Source of the DNA: Lentisphaerota bacterium
GTDB lineage: Bacteria; Verrucomicrobiota; Lentisphaeria; Oligosphaerales; JABHEG01
Direction of reading: 5' to 3'
DNA length: 64,000 bases
Assembly: GCA_018676675.1 (NCBI GenBank)
Contig: JABHEG010000121.1
Coordinates: forward strand, 24,776-88,775
Positions 1 to 8,943 of the stretch are shown piece after piece. How positions within the stretch are numbered: the stretch's first letter is position 1; each line of letters begins with the position of its first letter. The notes under the pieces were generated by a model. It saw only the letters and a program-made list of their open reading frames with translations. It made no database searches and was not told the DNA's origin. The position numbers and the translations under genes were made by a program.

Positions 1-1310
1 AACGCTTCCCAGCCCATTTCGAGACTGCGCCCAATGGATCGATCCTCAAACTCCTCCTGGGCGACGACGTTCTGCTCAAACTGATCACCGAACTTAATGT
101 AGAGCTTGTCCAGCGGACTGAGCTCCTCCTCACCGATGACGGAGGCGAGGGCGCGGATGTCCTTCACTCGAGAGTATGCGGCAAACAGCTGAGATGCCAC
201 GTGCGGATGGTCATCGCGCGTACGATCGGTACCGATTCCGTCCTTCATCAGGCGCGACAGCGAGGGCAGTCCGGCCACCGGCGGGTAGACGCCCTTCTGG
301 AACAACTCCCGTTCCAGCACAATCTGCCCTTCCGTGATGTACCCTGTCAGATCCGGGATCGGATGACTGATATCATCACTTGGCATTGTCAGGATCGGCA
401 TCTGTGTAATCGAGCCTTCGCGGCCCTGGAGGCGGCCCGCGCGTTCGTACATGGACGCCAGATCGCTATAGAGATAACCGGGATAGCCCTTCCGACTGGG
501 GATCTCGCTGCGTGCCGTGGCGATCTCGCGGAGTGATTCGCAGTAGTTCGTCATGTCCGTGATGATCACCAGGACGTGCATGTCCTCCTCAAACGCCAGG
601 TACTCGGCGAGGGTGAGGGCCGAACGAGGCGTCACAAGTCGCTCTACTGATGGGTCGTCAGCCAGACTGAGGAACATGGCCACATCTGTGATCACGCCGC
701 TCTGCTGGAAGGAATCGATGAAGAACTTCGCCACGTCGTACTTCACTCCCATGGCGGCGAACACGATGGCAAAGCTGACATCTTCCCGCAGCAGCTTTGC
801 CTGCCTCGCGATCTGAGCTGCGATGCGATTGTGCGGGAGTCCGTTGCCGGAGAAAATCGGCAATTTCTGTCCTCGGACGAGCGTATTCATCAGATCGATC
901 GAGGAGATCCCGGTCTGAATAAAGTCACGCGGATACTCACGGGAGAAGGGGTTGATGGGCTCGCCGTGCACATCCCGATAGTCGCCGGTCAGCACCTCGG
1001 GGAGCCCGTCCTTGGGGCGTCCCAGGCCATCGAAGACGCGGCCGAGCATTTCGCGGCTGGCCGGGACTTGCAGGCCACGGCCAATGAAGCGCACGCGGGT
1101 GTCGGCATTGGAGAGTGAGTCTGTTCCTCCGAAGACCTGCACGACGGCTGCCGTATCGGTCACATCCAGAACTTGCCCCAGGCGTTCCTCACCCGAAGGC
1201 GTGGTCACCTCGACGATTTCGTCATAGGCGACTCCGCGAATCCCCTCGACGAAAAGCAGGGGGCCATCGATTCGCTTCAGGCCATGGTATTCGACACCGG
1301 CGACTCGCAT
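1..1310 (-). CDS. atpB: V/A-type ATP synthase subunit B, 3' part cut by window edge
   Basis: This is the non-catalytic nucleotide-binding subunit of the peripheral V1/A1 head. I read about 436 residues from an ATG at 1310-1308; the C-terminus lies beyond base 1. The start codon shares its A with the TGA of the A-subunit gene (TGATG), which indicates translational coupling. The P-loop position carries the B-type sequence IFSGNGLPHN rather than a Walker A, as expected for a non-catalytic subunit. Nearby stretches such as SRKGYPGYLYSDLASMYERA and GSITQIPILTMP are typical of B subunits. It is the last gene of the operon visible here; a D subunit would be expected further left. The identification is secure. 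Confidence 0.95.
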   Translation of the reverse strand, partial: MRVAGVEYHGLKRIDGPLLFVEGIRGVAYDEIVEVTTPSGEERLGQVLDVTDTAAVVQVFGGTDSLSNADTRVRFIGRGLQVPASREMLGRVFDGLGRPKDGLPEVLTGDYRDVHGEPINPFSREYPRDFIQTGISSIDLMNTLVRGQKLPIFSGNGLPHNRIAAQIARQAKLLREDVSFAIVFAAMGVKYDVAKFFIDSFQQSGVITDVAMFLSLADDPSVERLVTPRSALTLAEYLAFEEDMHVLVIITDMTNYCESLREIATARSEIPSRKGYPGYLYSDLASMYERAGRLQGREGSITQMPILTMPSDDISHPIPDLTGYITEGQIVLERELFQKGVYPPVAGLPSLSRLMKDGIGTDRTRDDHPHVASQLFAAYSRVKDIRALASVIGEEELSPLDKLYIKFGDQFEQNVVAQEEFEDRSIGRSLEMGWEA

Positions 1311-3121
1311 CAGGCGAATCTCCTCTCAAGTTCGTCCAGTTCTTTGCCGATCGCGTTGGTTGTTGCGGTCATGGCCTGGGCATCATCGTTCGGGACCGTG
1401 CTTTTCATCCGGATGATCGTGGTAAGGCACTCCATCTCACGGATGTCGGCGAGAGTCGCGCCGCGCTTGATCAGTTGAAGACAGCGGTCGGAAAAGCTGA
1501 CCAGCGTCCGGAGCATCCAAACCTGTTTGGCCGGCGCGCAGTACATATCGATATCGTCAAATGAGTTCTGCTGCAGGAAGGAGTTCTTGATCAGGTCCGC
1601 AAGGAGCAGGATCAACCGTTGGTGGTCGGGCAGTGCGTCTGGCCCTACAAGTTTCGCGATGCGTTGGTAGGTGACCTCTTCCTGGAGGATCTCCATCAGA
1701 CGTTCGCGGAAGGTCGTCCATTCGTGGTCTTGCGACTGCCACCAGGCGGTGATGTCCGGGAGGTACTCGCTGTAGCTGTTGGTCCAGCTGATGGCGGGAT
1801 AGTGTCGGGCGTTGGCCAGATCGCGATCCAAGGCCCAGAAGCACCGGATGAATCGACTGGTATGCTGAGTCACCGGCTCGGAGAAGTCGCCTCCGGGCGG
1901 GGAAACCGCGCCAATCACCGACACGCTGCCGGTGTCCCCATTGAGCGTTTCTACTTTACCCGCCCGTTCGTAGAAGCTGGCCAGGCGAGACGGTAGGTAG
2001 GCCGGAAAGCCTTCGTCCGCGGGCATCTCTTCCAGGCGGCCGGAAAGCTCACGCAGCGCTTCGGCCCAGCGCGACGTCGAGTCGGCCATAACGGCCACAT
2101 CGTAGCCCATATCACGATAGTACTCGGCGATCGCGATGCCGGTGTAGATACTCACTTCGCGTGCGGCCACCGGCATGTTGGAGGTGTTAGCGATGAGGAT
2201 CGTGCGTTCCATGAGGGACCGCCCGCTGCGCGGGTCGATCAACTCCGGGAACTCACGCAGGACCTCGGTCATTTCGTTCCCGCGCTCACCACAGCCGATG
2301 TAGACGATAATTTGAGCGGCGGACCACTTGGCCAGGGCGTGCTGAGTCATCGTCTTGCCGGTCCCAAACCCCCCGGGAATGGCAGCCGTTCCACCTTGGG
2401 TGATGGGGAAGAAGGTGTCCACAACGCGCAGCCCTGTCACCAGGGGCATTTCCATGGTGATACGACCTGCATTGGGGCGGGGGCGGCGGACGGGCCACTC
2501 GTGGCACATGGTGAGTGAGACAACGCCGTCAGTGTCGGTCTGCAGTCGGCAGACCGTGTCTTCATTGCAGTACTCCCCGGCGTCCGCGATCTCCACGACC
2601 GTGCCGTTAATCCCCGGCGGCACATTCAGGCGATGCTCGACGCTTATCGTCTCCTGCACCCGAGCAAAGATTTGCCCGGCAGACAGGGCGTCGCCGACGG
2701 CAACGGCGGGTTCGAACGGCCAGCGAGCCTCGTTGTCCAGCGGGCTGGGCTTTTCGCCGCGTCCGAGGAACGCGCCACTGTGTTCAGCAATGCGCTCGAG
2801 GGGGCGTTGGATGCCGTCGTAGATGTTCCGCAGCAGGCCCGGTCCCAGTCGCACTGAAAGCGGCCGCCCGGTCCCGAATACAGGAGCTCCCGGCTTGAGC
2901 CCACTGGTGTTTTCGTAGACTTGGATCGTGGCTCGATCGTCCGTCACCCGGATAATCTCACCGATCAGGCGCAGGTCGCCGACTTCGACGACTTCGAGCA
3001 TCGATGCCCGTATCATTCCGCTGGCCTCGACGATCGGCCCGTTGACCCGGCGGACCTCGCCGACAACCTGGCCCTTCGTCGCATTCGTTGCAGAACCTGT
3101 CATGGCAGGTGCATTCTCCAT
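1310..3121 (-). CDS. atpA: V/A-type ATP synthase catalytic subunit A
   Basis: This 603-residue protein is the catalytic subunit of the V1/A1 head, hydrolysing or making ATP at the A/B interface. The Walker A motif GGFGTGKT lies at about residues 249-256. The family normally has GAFGCGKT, so the P-loop is slightly variant but complete. The downstream GERGNEMTEVL, SIYTGIAIAEYYRDMGYDVA and DSTSRWAEALRE blocks are diagnostic. The non-homologous insertion region before the P-loop, which separates A subunits from F1 beta, is present (residues ~115-200). The gene follows the E subunit with no gap: its start at 3121 abuts that stop codon. It overlaps the B gene by one base. Confidence 0.97.
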   Translation of the reverse strand: MENAPAMTGSATNATKGQVVGEVRRVNGPIVEASGMIRASMLEVVEVGDLRLIGEIIRVTDDRATIQVYENTSGLKPGAPVFGTGRPLSVRLGPGLLRNIYDGIQRPLERIAEHSGAFLGRGEKPSPLDNEARWPFEPAVAVGDALSAGQIFARVQETISVEHRLNVPPGINGTVVEIADAGEYCNEDTVCRLQTDTDGVVSLTMCHEWPVRRPRPNAGRITMEMPLVTGLRVVDTFFPITQGGTAAIPGGFGTGKTMTQHALAKWSAAQIIVYIGCGERGNEMTEVLREFPELIDPRSGRSLMERTILIANTSNMPVAAREVSIYTGIAIAEYYRDMGYDVAVMADSTSRWAEALRELSGRLEEMPADEGFPAYLPSRLASFYERAGKVETLNGDTGSVSVIGAVSPPGGDFSEPVTQHTSRFIRCFWALDRDLANARHYPAISWTNSYSEYLPDITAWWQSQDHEWTTFRERLMEILQEEVTYQRIAKLVGPDALPDHQRLILLLADLIKNSFLQQNSFDDIDMYCAPAKQVWMLRTLVSFSDRCLQLIKRGATLADIREMECLTTIIRMKSTVPNDDAQAMTATTNAIGKELDELERRFA

Positions 3122-3751
3122 CTATCGTTCAGGGGCGATATCGGCCAGATCCAGCCCGATGTGTTCACAGGCTTTGGCGCGGAGCTCAGCCTTCATCCGC
3201 CGCAAGCGAGTCGCGTACGTGTTGTCGAAACGGCGTCGACCGGCGTCGGTTTCCAGAACCACTCCGCCGCCCAGGGACTCGTCAGCCAGCACAGTGACAG
3301 ACGGGACGCCTGCCTCAGCCTGGAGTTCCTCCAGTACGGAGCCTTCGAGCACCCCGGCATCCTTGGTCCTCACTCGGACCGTGACCGCTTCCTTGCCCAG
3401 TTGTCGCATTCCTTCGAGGACGAGCGCACGGAGGGAGGCTTCTGTGTCAATGCCCTCGCCTGCCTCGCTGGCCTGCAATGCCGTAGCGAACAGTTCCTCA
3501 AAAACCGTTTCACGCGTGACAAGCCACTGGCGCATCACGTCGTGGTCGATGCTTGAGGTGATGGCACGCTCCCGTTCCACGGCGCGGCTTTCGGCCTGTT
3601 CCATCCGAGCCTTGCGCGCTCGGGTCACGCGACGCTCTGCCTTTGTGGCGAGCTTTCCGGCATCCCGCTTGGCGCGTTCGAGCGCACGTTCCGCCCGACG
3701 CTCCGCATCGCGGAAGATCTCCTGCTCGAGTTTGTCTTCTTGCGTCTGCAT
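3122..3751 (-). CDS. atpE: V/A-type ATP synthase subunit E (peripheral stalk)
   Basis: This 209-residue peripheral-stalk protein links the head to the membrane sector. The N-terminal ~75 residues are a highly charged Arg/Glu/Lys-rich helix (EIFRDAERRAERALERAK), as expected for the stalk coiled coil that pairs with subunit H/G. The C-terminal globular domain has GGGVVLETDAGRRRFDNTY, the typical subunit-E block that contacts the head, followed by the conserved YATRLRR. It sits between F and A. The 85-base gap to the F gene (3752-3836) is the longest but one inside the operon and contains nothing I can identify. Confidence 0.9.
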   Translation of the reverse strand: MQTQEDKLEQEIFRDAERRAERALERAKRDAGKLATKAERRVTRARKARMEQAESRAVERERAITSSIDHDVMRQWLVTRETVFEELFATALQASEAGEGIDTEASLRALVLEGMRQLGKEAVTVRVRTKDAGVLEGSVLEELQAEAGVPSVTVLADESLGGGVVLETDAGRRRFDNTYATRLRRMKAELRAKACEHIGLDLADIAPER

Positions 3752-3836
3752 GATTTCCGTTGCCTATCTGACTCGTCGGCTCCCGTCGCCTCTGGTCGAG
3801 GAGGCGGACCAGTGCGCAGCGCCCGGAGCGTCGTCG

Positions 3837-4160
3837 TCACTCATCGTCGGACTGGATGATCTTGATGCCCACGGCTTCATGGACCAGCGACTCCAGGCTC
3901 TTGCGCTGCGTCCGCGTGCCCCAAATATCTTTAACAACCACCAAATACGGGCTCGAGGCCGCGAGTCGGTGCTCAGTCGCTTCGCGTTCGAGGAAGCTCT
4001 CGACCTGCTCTGTCAGAACCAGGATGCTGCAGGCTCCCTCACCGACGACCCGCTGGAAGGCCTCTCTCGCCTCGTCAGCGTTCTCAACGGCCGAGCCCGT
4101 AACTCCGGCGAACCGGAAGCCGACCACCGTATCTTCGTCACCAATGATATGGAATGACAT
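3837..4160 (-). CDS. atpF: V/A-type ATP synthase subunit F (central stalk)
   Basis: This 107-residue protein has the Rossmann-like fold of V-ATPase subunit F, which sits on the central rotor. It begins with the characteristic IIGDEDTVVGFRFAGV. A SILVLTEQVESFL block follows at about residues 45-60, and PYLVVVKDIWG at about 70-82. The length matches the family (about 100-110 residues). It lies between K and E, the usual neighbourhood for F in bacterial V-type operons, although gene order varies between lineages. Confidence 0.88.
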   Translation of the reverse strand: MSFHIIGDEDTVVGFRFAGVTGSAVENADEAREAFQRVVGEGACSILVLTEQVESFLEREATEHRLAASSPYLVVVKDIWGTRTQRKSLESLVHEAVGIKIIQSDDE

Positions 4161-4263
4161 TCACTCTGCCCTGCCGATCAGCCGGTGCCGCAGCGGTGGC
4201 CCTGAAGCCAAGGCGTCCCGCCTGGCTCAGAGCCCACGTCCCGCCCGGGGCGGTCTGTAGTAC

Positions 4264-4659
4264 TCAGAGTTTCATCCAGAGGAGGAAGCTGATGAGCATG
4301 CCGAGGACGGCAATACCTTCCCCGAGGCCGACGAACGGGAGGGCTTTGTTCAGCAGTTCGGGCTTTTCAGCCGCTGCACCCAGAGCCGCTGCACCGACTT
4401 TGCCTACCGCGTAAGCGGCTGACATACACGCGACGCCCATGGTCCAGGCGATGGCGAGATAAGCCGCGCTCTTGTCGGAGAAACCCCCGATGCTTCCCAC
4501 ATCAGCGCCAATCGCGATCTCGCCGCCGACGTGTGCACCCGCGGATGCCTCGCCGCTACCGGGGTCTTGGGCGCTTGCCACCGTGGCACCCACCATGACC
4601 AGGGCCATGAGGGCGATTCCAAGGAATGCCATGTTGCGGATCTTGCGGAACTCGTTCAT
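4264..4659 (-). CDS. atpK: V/A-type ATP synthase subunit K (proteolipid c-ring subunit)
   Basis: This 131-residue membrane rotor subunit carries ions across the membrane. Residues ~10-30 form a hydrophobic segment ending in ASAQ, which could be a cleaved signal peptide. A Gly/Ala-rich linker follows, then a single helical hairpin (about residues 63-95 and 107-130). The ion-binding carboxylate is Glu114 in VGLGEGIAVLG. The protein has one hairpin per chain rather than the four-helix form of many V-type K subunits. The start overlaps the stop of the I gene by four bases (ATGA). Whether the coupling ion is H+ or Na+ cannot be read with confidence. Confidence 0.92.
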   Translation of the reverse strand: MNEFRKIRNMAFLGIALMALVMVGATVASAQDPGSGEASAGAHVGGEIAIGADVGSIGGFSDKSAAYLAIAWTMGVACMSAAYAVGKVGAAALGAAAEKPELLNKALPFVGLGEGIAVLGMLISFLLWMKL

Positions 4660-6656
4660 GTGTTCGTCTCTCCCTGTTCTTCTGTTTCTGTTTGGGAACG
4701 TTCAGAGAATTGGAATGGCGCGTAGAGCACACCATCACCACTGAAATACTTACTGAACAACTCGTAATACTCGAGGCGGATCGCCTGGATCATGGCGATC
4801 ATTCCTTCGAGCACGATGATCGTGATGTTGCCGGCCACGATCGCCAGGAATGCCCACAGTCCTCCCATGGGCATCTCTTTCAGAACGCCGGCGATCTCAT
4901 ACGTCACCAGGCACAGACAGGCGTGGCTGAGCGCCATCACCCCGATACGGACAAATGACACGGTCCCCCCCAGAAAGGCGGTCAGCGTCTCCATGGTCTC
5001 GACGCACGCCTCTACGAGTATGGACACAGCACCACCATGGAACGGACTGGATCGATGCAGCATGTTGTGCAGTGGCTCTCGGATGAACAAGAGGGCAAGA
5101 GGGATGACGATCACCACGACCGCCTCGATCGGCCGCAGTTCGTGCTTGACCGCTGCCTTTACCCCAATTCCGAGGGCGCCCCAGTAGAAGATGATCCCGA
5201 TCACGCCGAAACGATCGAAAATCCCCTCGAAATACTTGCCCGTACGCATCTTGTTCACGATGTTCAGGAAGATCCCGATACTGATGGCGATCACGCCGAA
5301 GACAACCGCATAGATAAGCAGGCGTGTGACATCGTGGATCGGGCTCAGCCACAGGGGCTTCAGGAATGCCTCGTTCTCATATCCGAACACGCTTCCATAG
5401 AGGAACCCGAACACAACGGACGACATCCCGCACAGGACGAGCAGGAGCCCCCCATCTCTGAATGGCTTCACAGCGGGATTCTCGGTCTTCCGCATCCACA
5501 GGCCGAGAAGGGCAACGACCGCGCCCTGTCCCACGTCGCCGAACATGATTCCGAACATCACGACGAACGTCAGAGCGACGAAGAGTGAGGGGTCGAGTTC
5601 ATCGTAGCGGGGTGCCCCGAAGTTTGCCACGATCTGCTGGAAAGGCTTCAGTACAGGGCTCGGAGTGAACTGCACCGGCACGGTCTCGATACCTGTCCGC
5701 ACACGGTCGTCGTCGGTTGGGGGGACGATCTCGATGACGCCTGTTCCATCGGTCACATCGCTGACCAGTTGCGTCACTTCTTCAGCTCGAGTGTTCGGAA
5801 TCCATCCTGAAATGCAGTAGATATGCGTGGATTTGCCGAACTTCTCTTGAGCGTGTGCTACGGCCAAAGCGTTCATGATCTGTCGATGCATCGTTGACAC
5901 AGCCAGACCCTCACCATCGTGGAGTACCGTGATGTGTTGGCGCCGCTCGTCCAACGATGAGGCCAGGCTCTGTAACTGCTTCTCTGCTTCGTCCTGGGCT
6001 TCCGCCGGGCTCGAAGACATCTCTTCGGGCAGCTCAATCGATTTGAAGCCGGCCTGTTTCAGGTCAGACTCGACGGCCCAGCGGTTCCGACGGCTGGTGA
6101 GAACGAGAGCGACCGAGTCGTTCCGGTATTTTGCCGGCTGGTGCAGGAGAACGGCCCGTTCCTCCAGTTGCGCGCCCAATGGAGGGATGGCCGAGGGGGC
6201 GATGCGTCCTGTCACGATGTACAGATGGCTGAGGTCGCGGAGCGCTGCCAATCGGGTGCGCTGGAAAGGATAGTCGCTGAGCCGGCGGACCTCTTGATCC
6301 AGCATGCCTGACGCGTTCAGAAGTTGGCTGATGGCATCCTCTTCGTCGTCGATTTTGCGCTCCAGGCGCCGTAGCGTACGCGCGATCGTCTTCTTGTCGA
6401 AGGGGCTGAGGGGGGGGGGCGCTGCGTTCGGGTCGACTCCCAAGCGCTCGACCAGATGAGCGGCCCTGCGCTCAAGTCGTTCGAGATCTTGGATGTCATC
6501 CTTCCGGTCGACCCCGAACAGAAGACTGTCACGGGACTGGGATACGGCATCTATCAGGTGGACAAGCCCGGCCCCGCCAAGGCTCCGGGTCATCTCGTTC
6601 AGATACTTGTCCAGCATCAGAACGTTGATTTTCACCATGCTGACTGGTCTAAACAC
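4656..6656 (-). CDS. atpI: V/A-type ATP synthase subunit I (membrane stator)
   Basis: About 666 residues. This is the bacterial/archaeal equivalent of eukaryotic subunit a: it forms the ion half-channels and anchors the stalks. The N-terminal ~330 residues are soluble and partly coiled-coil. The C-terminal half has about seven membrane segments, including ALTFVVMFGIMFGDVGQGAV and FVRIGVMALSHACLCLV, the latter containing the Arg expected to face the K-ring carboxylate. I chose a GTG start at 6656 because GGAG lies six bases upstream and because it gives an N-terminus (FRPVSMVKINVL) like other I subunits. A TTG at 6668 and an ATG at 6638 are alternatives. It overlaps the C gene slightly and the K gene by four bases. 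Confidence 0.93.
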   Translation of the reverse strand: MFRPVSMVKINVLMLDKYLNEMTRSLGGAGLVHLIDAVSQSRDSLLFGVDRKDDIQDLERLERRAAHLVERLGVDPNAAPPPLSPFDKKTIARTLRRLERKIDDEEDAISQLLNASGMLDQEVRRLSDYPFQRTRLAALRDLSHLYIVTGRIAPSAIPPLGAQLEERAVLLHQPAKYRNDSVALVLTSRRNRWAVESDLKQAGFKSIELPEEMSSSPAEAQDEAEKQLQSLASSLDERRQHITVLHDGEGLAVSTMHRQIMNALAVAHAQEKFGKSTHIYCISGWIPNTRAEEVTQLVSDVTDGTGVIEIVPPTDDDRVRTGIETVPVQFTPSPVLKPFQQIVANFGAPRYDELDPSLFVALTFVVMFGIMFGDVGQGAVVALLGLWMRKTENPAVKPFRDGGLLLVLCGMSSVVFGFLYGSVFGYENEAFLKPLWLSPIHDVTRLLIYAVVFGVIAISIGIFLNIVNKMRTGKYFEGIFDRFGVIGIIFYWGALGIGVKAAVKHELRPIEAVVVIVIPLALLFIREPLHNMLHRSSPFHGGAVSILVEACVETMETLTAFLGGTVSFVRIGVMALSHACLCLVTYEIAGVLKEMPMGGLWAFLAIVAGNITIIVLEGMIAMIQAIRLEYYELFSKYFSGDGVLYAPFQFSERSQTETEEQGETNT

Positions 6657-7683
6657 GGCGAGCTCCAATCATCATGCTCTGCATCGCATCCGGAGCCAAC
6701 CCAAAGTGGATTCCTTCGTAGACGCGACCGATGTTCAGGAGTTCAAAACGCTTCAGGTACGGGAACGCGACGACGGCTCCACTGGGGCGATCGAAGTTGC
6801 TGAACGCCTCGTAGGCCGACGCATGGAGCAAGTCCCAAAGGTCGTTCTCCACGACGTACAGTTCCTGGTCGACCACCTGCTCGACAATCCGTGCGTAGGG
6901 CTTTGGCAAGACAGACGGATCGATTCCCTTCTCCGCGGACTCCGCCAATGCCTGAAGTGTCTCGCCCCGGATCTGTTCTCCGCCCTCGATCCAGAGCTCT
7001 TCCAGGATCTCGTTCTCCAGCTGGTACACGGCTGCATTCCGCAACGCCATGACCAAGTTCTCGATGTCGATTTCGGTGGCCACAAACGTCTGCCCCAGAT
7101 GGCGGGTGGCTCGGGGGAGTCGCCGAGCGGCCTCACACATGTAGCCATAGCAGTATCGGTCAAGGCGGGACTCCGCCACGAAAAGATCCTTCGTGTCATC
7201 AAGCTCAACCAGGAGCGGGAGCATGTGTTCCATGACCGGGTGCTGGGGCAGGGCGCGGACAAACTGGTTGACGTTCCGGGCTGAGATCACACGCTCAAGA
7301 TCAAAGGACGGGAACGAGTCCGACTGGATCAGGAGGTACTCTATGCCGACGTCCTGATTCGGGAAGTGGTGGTAGTGGAGGATCGTCTTGAGATTCTCGA
7401 AGTAATAGCGGTCGATCAACGCGCTGTAGAAGTCTGATGTCCGTTGGTCCAGGAGCCGGGCCACGCGGCCGAGTTCGTCAATGTGCAGTTCGGTCAGCCG
7501 CTTCTGGAAGGTACTGCGGTCCTTGACGTCGACACCAAGGCCGGCAAGGGAGCGTTCAAGGGCATCGGGACGAGCCGTTTGGACCAGATGATGGAGAGCG
7601 TCTCCAACCACAGACTTTGACCACATCCCGTGGAGCTTCGGGAAGATGAAGTCGTAGCTGAGACCGGCGACGGGGCGTTTCAT
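6649..7683 (-). CDS. atpC: V/A-type ATP synthase subunit C (AC39 / d-type)
   Basis: This 344-residue soluble, helical protein docks the central stalk onto the K ring. The family is recognised by EIDIENLVMALRN at about residues 200-212 and by the C-terminal LKRFELLNIGRVYEGIHFGL block. The repeated pattern of a helix pair followed by an acidic-Asn-aliphatic helix is typical of the three pseudo-repeats in this family. The gene starts at 7683, overlapping the upstream coiled-coil gene by four bases, and ends with TAG at 6649. Confidence 0.9.
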   Translation of the reverse strand: MKRPVAGLSYDFIFPKLHGMWSKSVVGDALHHLVQTARPDALERSLAGLGVDVKDRSTFQKRLTELHIDELGRVARLLDQRTSDFYSALIDRYYFENLKTILHYHHFPNQDVGIEYLLIQSDSFPSFDLERVISARNVNQFVRALPQHPVMEHMLPLLVELDDTKDLFVAESRLDRYCYGYMCEAARRLPRATRHLGQTFVATEIDIENLVMALRNAAVYQLENEILEELWIEGGEQIRGETLQALAESAEKGIDPSVLPKPYARIVEQVVDQELYVVENDLWDLLHASAYEAFSNFDRPSGAVVAFPYLKRFELLNIGRVYEGIHFGLAPDAMQSMMIGARRV

Positions 7684-8000
7684 GGCTGAGGCATCGCCAA
7701 CGTTTGGGTCACGAACTCCTGAGCCGCGCTCAGTCTGTCACGCAGACTGGCAAGACGCTGCTCCTGGCGCTGACGTGACTCCGTCAGGGTCTTCTCACGG
7801 GCGGATTCGGCAGCGGCCACGCGCCCGCTCACCAACGCCTCCTCTTCCGTGTTGATTTCCTGCAGCTTCTTCGCCTCTAATTCAGTGGCCTCCTGCTGGC
7901 CTGCCGCCAGGATGGCTTCCGCCTCCTTTTCGGCCGCAGCAAGCAGGCGGTCCGCCTCCTTTTCAACGGCCAACATGCGCTGCAGGATATCGTCCATCAT
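7680..8000 (-). CDS. V/A-type ATP synthase subunit H/G-like coiled-coil stalk protein
   Basis: This 106-residue protein is almost wholly a charged amphipathic helix rich in Ala, Glu and Arg (EKEADRLLAAAEKEAEAILA at about residues 13-32). It is the expected form of the peripheral-stalk partner of subunit E, called H in archaeal/bacterial and G in eukaryotic nomenclature. Identification rests on length, coiled-coil character and position upstream of C, not on a sequence motif. The start overlaps the stop of the EIIA-like gene (ATGA). ATG codons at 8000 and 7997 are adjacent, and the AGAGGAAG ahead of them could serve either. Confidence 0.75.
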   Translation of the reverse strand: MMDDILQRMLAVEKEADRLLAAAEKEAEAILAAGQQEATELEAKKLQEINTEEEALVSGRVAAAESAREKTLTESRQRQEQRLASLRDRLSAAQEFVTQTLAMPQP

Positions 8001-8449
8001 TCTTCCTCTTTGATCATGGACAGGATGTCCTCAGGAAGGCGTGCGGCGCGGACGCGATCAATGAAGCCGGGGATGGAGAACAACCGGGAGATCTCGGCAA
8101 GGGCCTCAATGTGTGGGCCGGGATTGCCGATCTCAGCAAAGACCATTACCACGACGTAGACGAGTTCTCCGTCCAGGGAATCGTACTCAATCCCGATGTC
8201 GGACGTGGCGACACTGATGAGGAGCCCATCGGCTTCGTCCAGTTTGCCGTGGGGCAGGGCCAACCACTTGGAGATGCCCGTGCTCATCTTTGCTTCGCGT
8301 TCGAAGAGGGCCTCCAACGCGGCGTCCCGGTCGGAGAGCAGGTCTTCGTCCACGAAGAGCTGGACCATTTCCTCAAAGAGCTCTTCTTTATCCTCGCTCT
8401 CGAGGTCGATCTTTATCAGCTGCGGGGTGAGAAGGTCAGAGATATTCAT
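7997..8449 (-). CDS. PTS EIIA (fructose/nitrogen-type, PtsN-like) domain protein
   Basis: This 150-residue stand-alone EIIA domain of the mannitol/fructose/nitrogen class starts the V-ATPase operon. The phospho-acceptor His is at residue 67 in WLALPHGKLDEADG, with the upstream FEREAKMSTGISKWLALPHG block typical of the family. The protein ends in DILSMIKEEE. No EIIB, EIIC, HPr or EI gene is present nearby, so a regulatory rather than transport role is more likely. The four-base overlap with the stalk-subunit gene ties its expression to the ATPase. The Shine-Dalgarno upstream of the ATG at 8449 is weak. Family assignment is firm; a link to ATPase control is inference from position. Confidence 0.88.
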   Translation of the reverse strand: MNISDLLTPQLIKIDLESEDKEELFEEMVQLFVDEDLLSDRDAALEALFEREAKMSTGISKWLALPHGKLDEADGLLISVATSDIGIEYDSLDGELVYVVVMVFAEIGNPGPHIEALAEISRLFSIPGFIDRVRAARLPEDILSMIKEEE

Positions 8450-8943
8450 GAATCAGACCGTTTGCGCTCGGCTTATCAATGCTGCAAATACCGCATGTCT
8501 TGCGGGAGTCAGCTTACCAGCCGCCAATCGTTACGGGATGTTCGAGAACAAACTCACAATATACGTTGAACAGCCCTATGTACAAGGGCAATACCTGACC
8601 GCTGGAGACCTCTCGGGACGGGAAGACGGCGTGCGAGGGGGGCGATTCCCGGGTGTAGACATCCGCTTGCCGTGAGCTACATTGGTGTGTTCTGGATTCG
8701 GTCTCAGCCCCTGACGTTCATGAGTGCCATCCCAGCCTTGTTGAGCCTCTTGCCGAGAGAGCGGCGACTCAGCCCGGCTCGGACGGTGCCCCGGCGCTCC
8801 GACGCCTTATCTTCGCTGGAGCAGGGGAGGGCGGAAACCTGCACCGTCTGTAGTCTGCGGTCCCTCGGACTCGCCGGCGAACTCGGCGGCATAGAGGAAC
8901 GTGGCGTCTTGCGTGCGCCCGAAAAGCTTTAAGGAGAGTTTTG
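8450..8943. other. Divergent intergenic region between V-ATPase operon and yebC
   Basis: About 490 bases between two divergently transcribed units. It should hold promoters for both, but I see no convincing -10/-35 pair and no gene with believable coding character. The one clear signal is AAGGAGAG at 8931-8938, the ribosome-binding site of the yebC homologue. Confidence 0.5.

Noticed and set aside
8672..8932. Small gene between the V-ATPase operon and yebC
   Set aside because: No ribosome-binding site, Arg/Leu/Ser-rich composition, and overlap with the expected promoter region.
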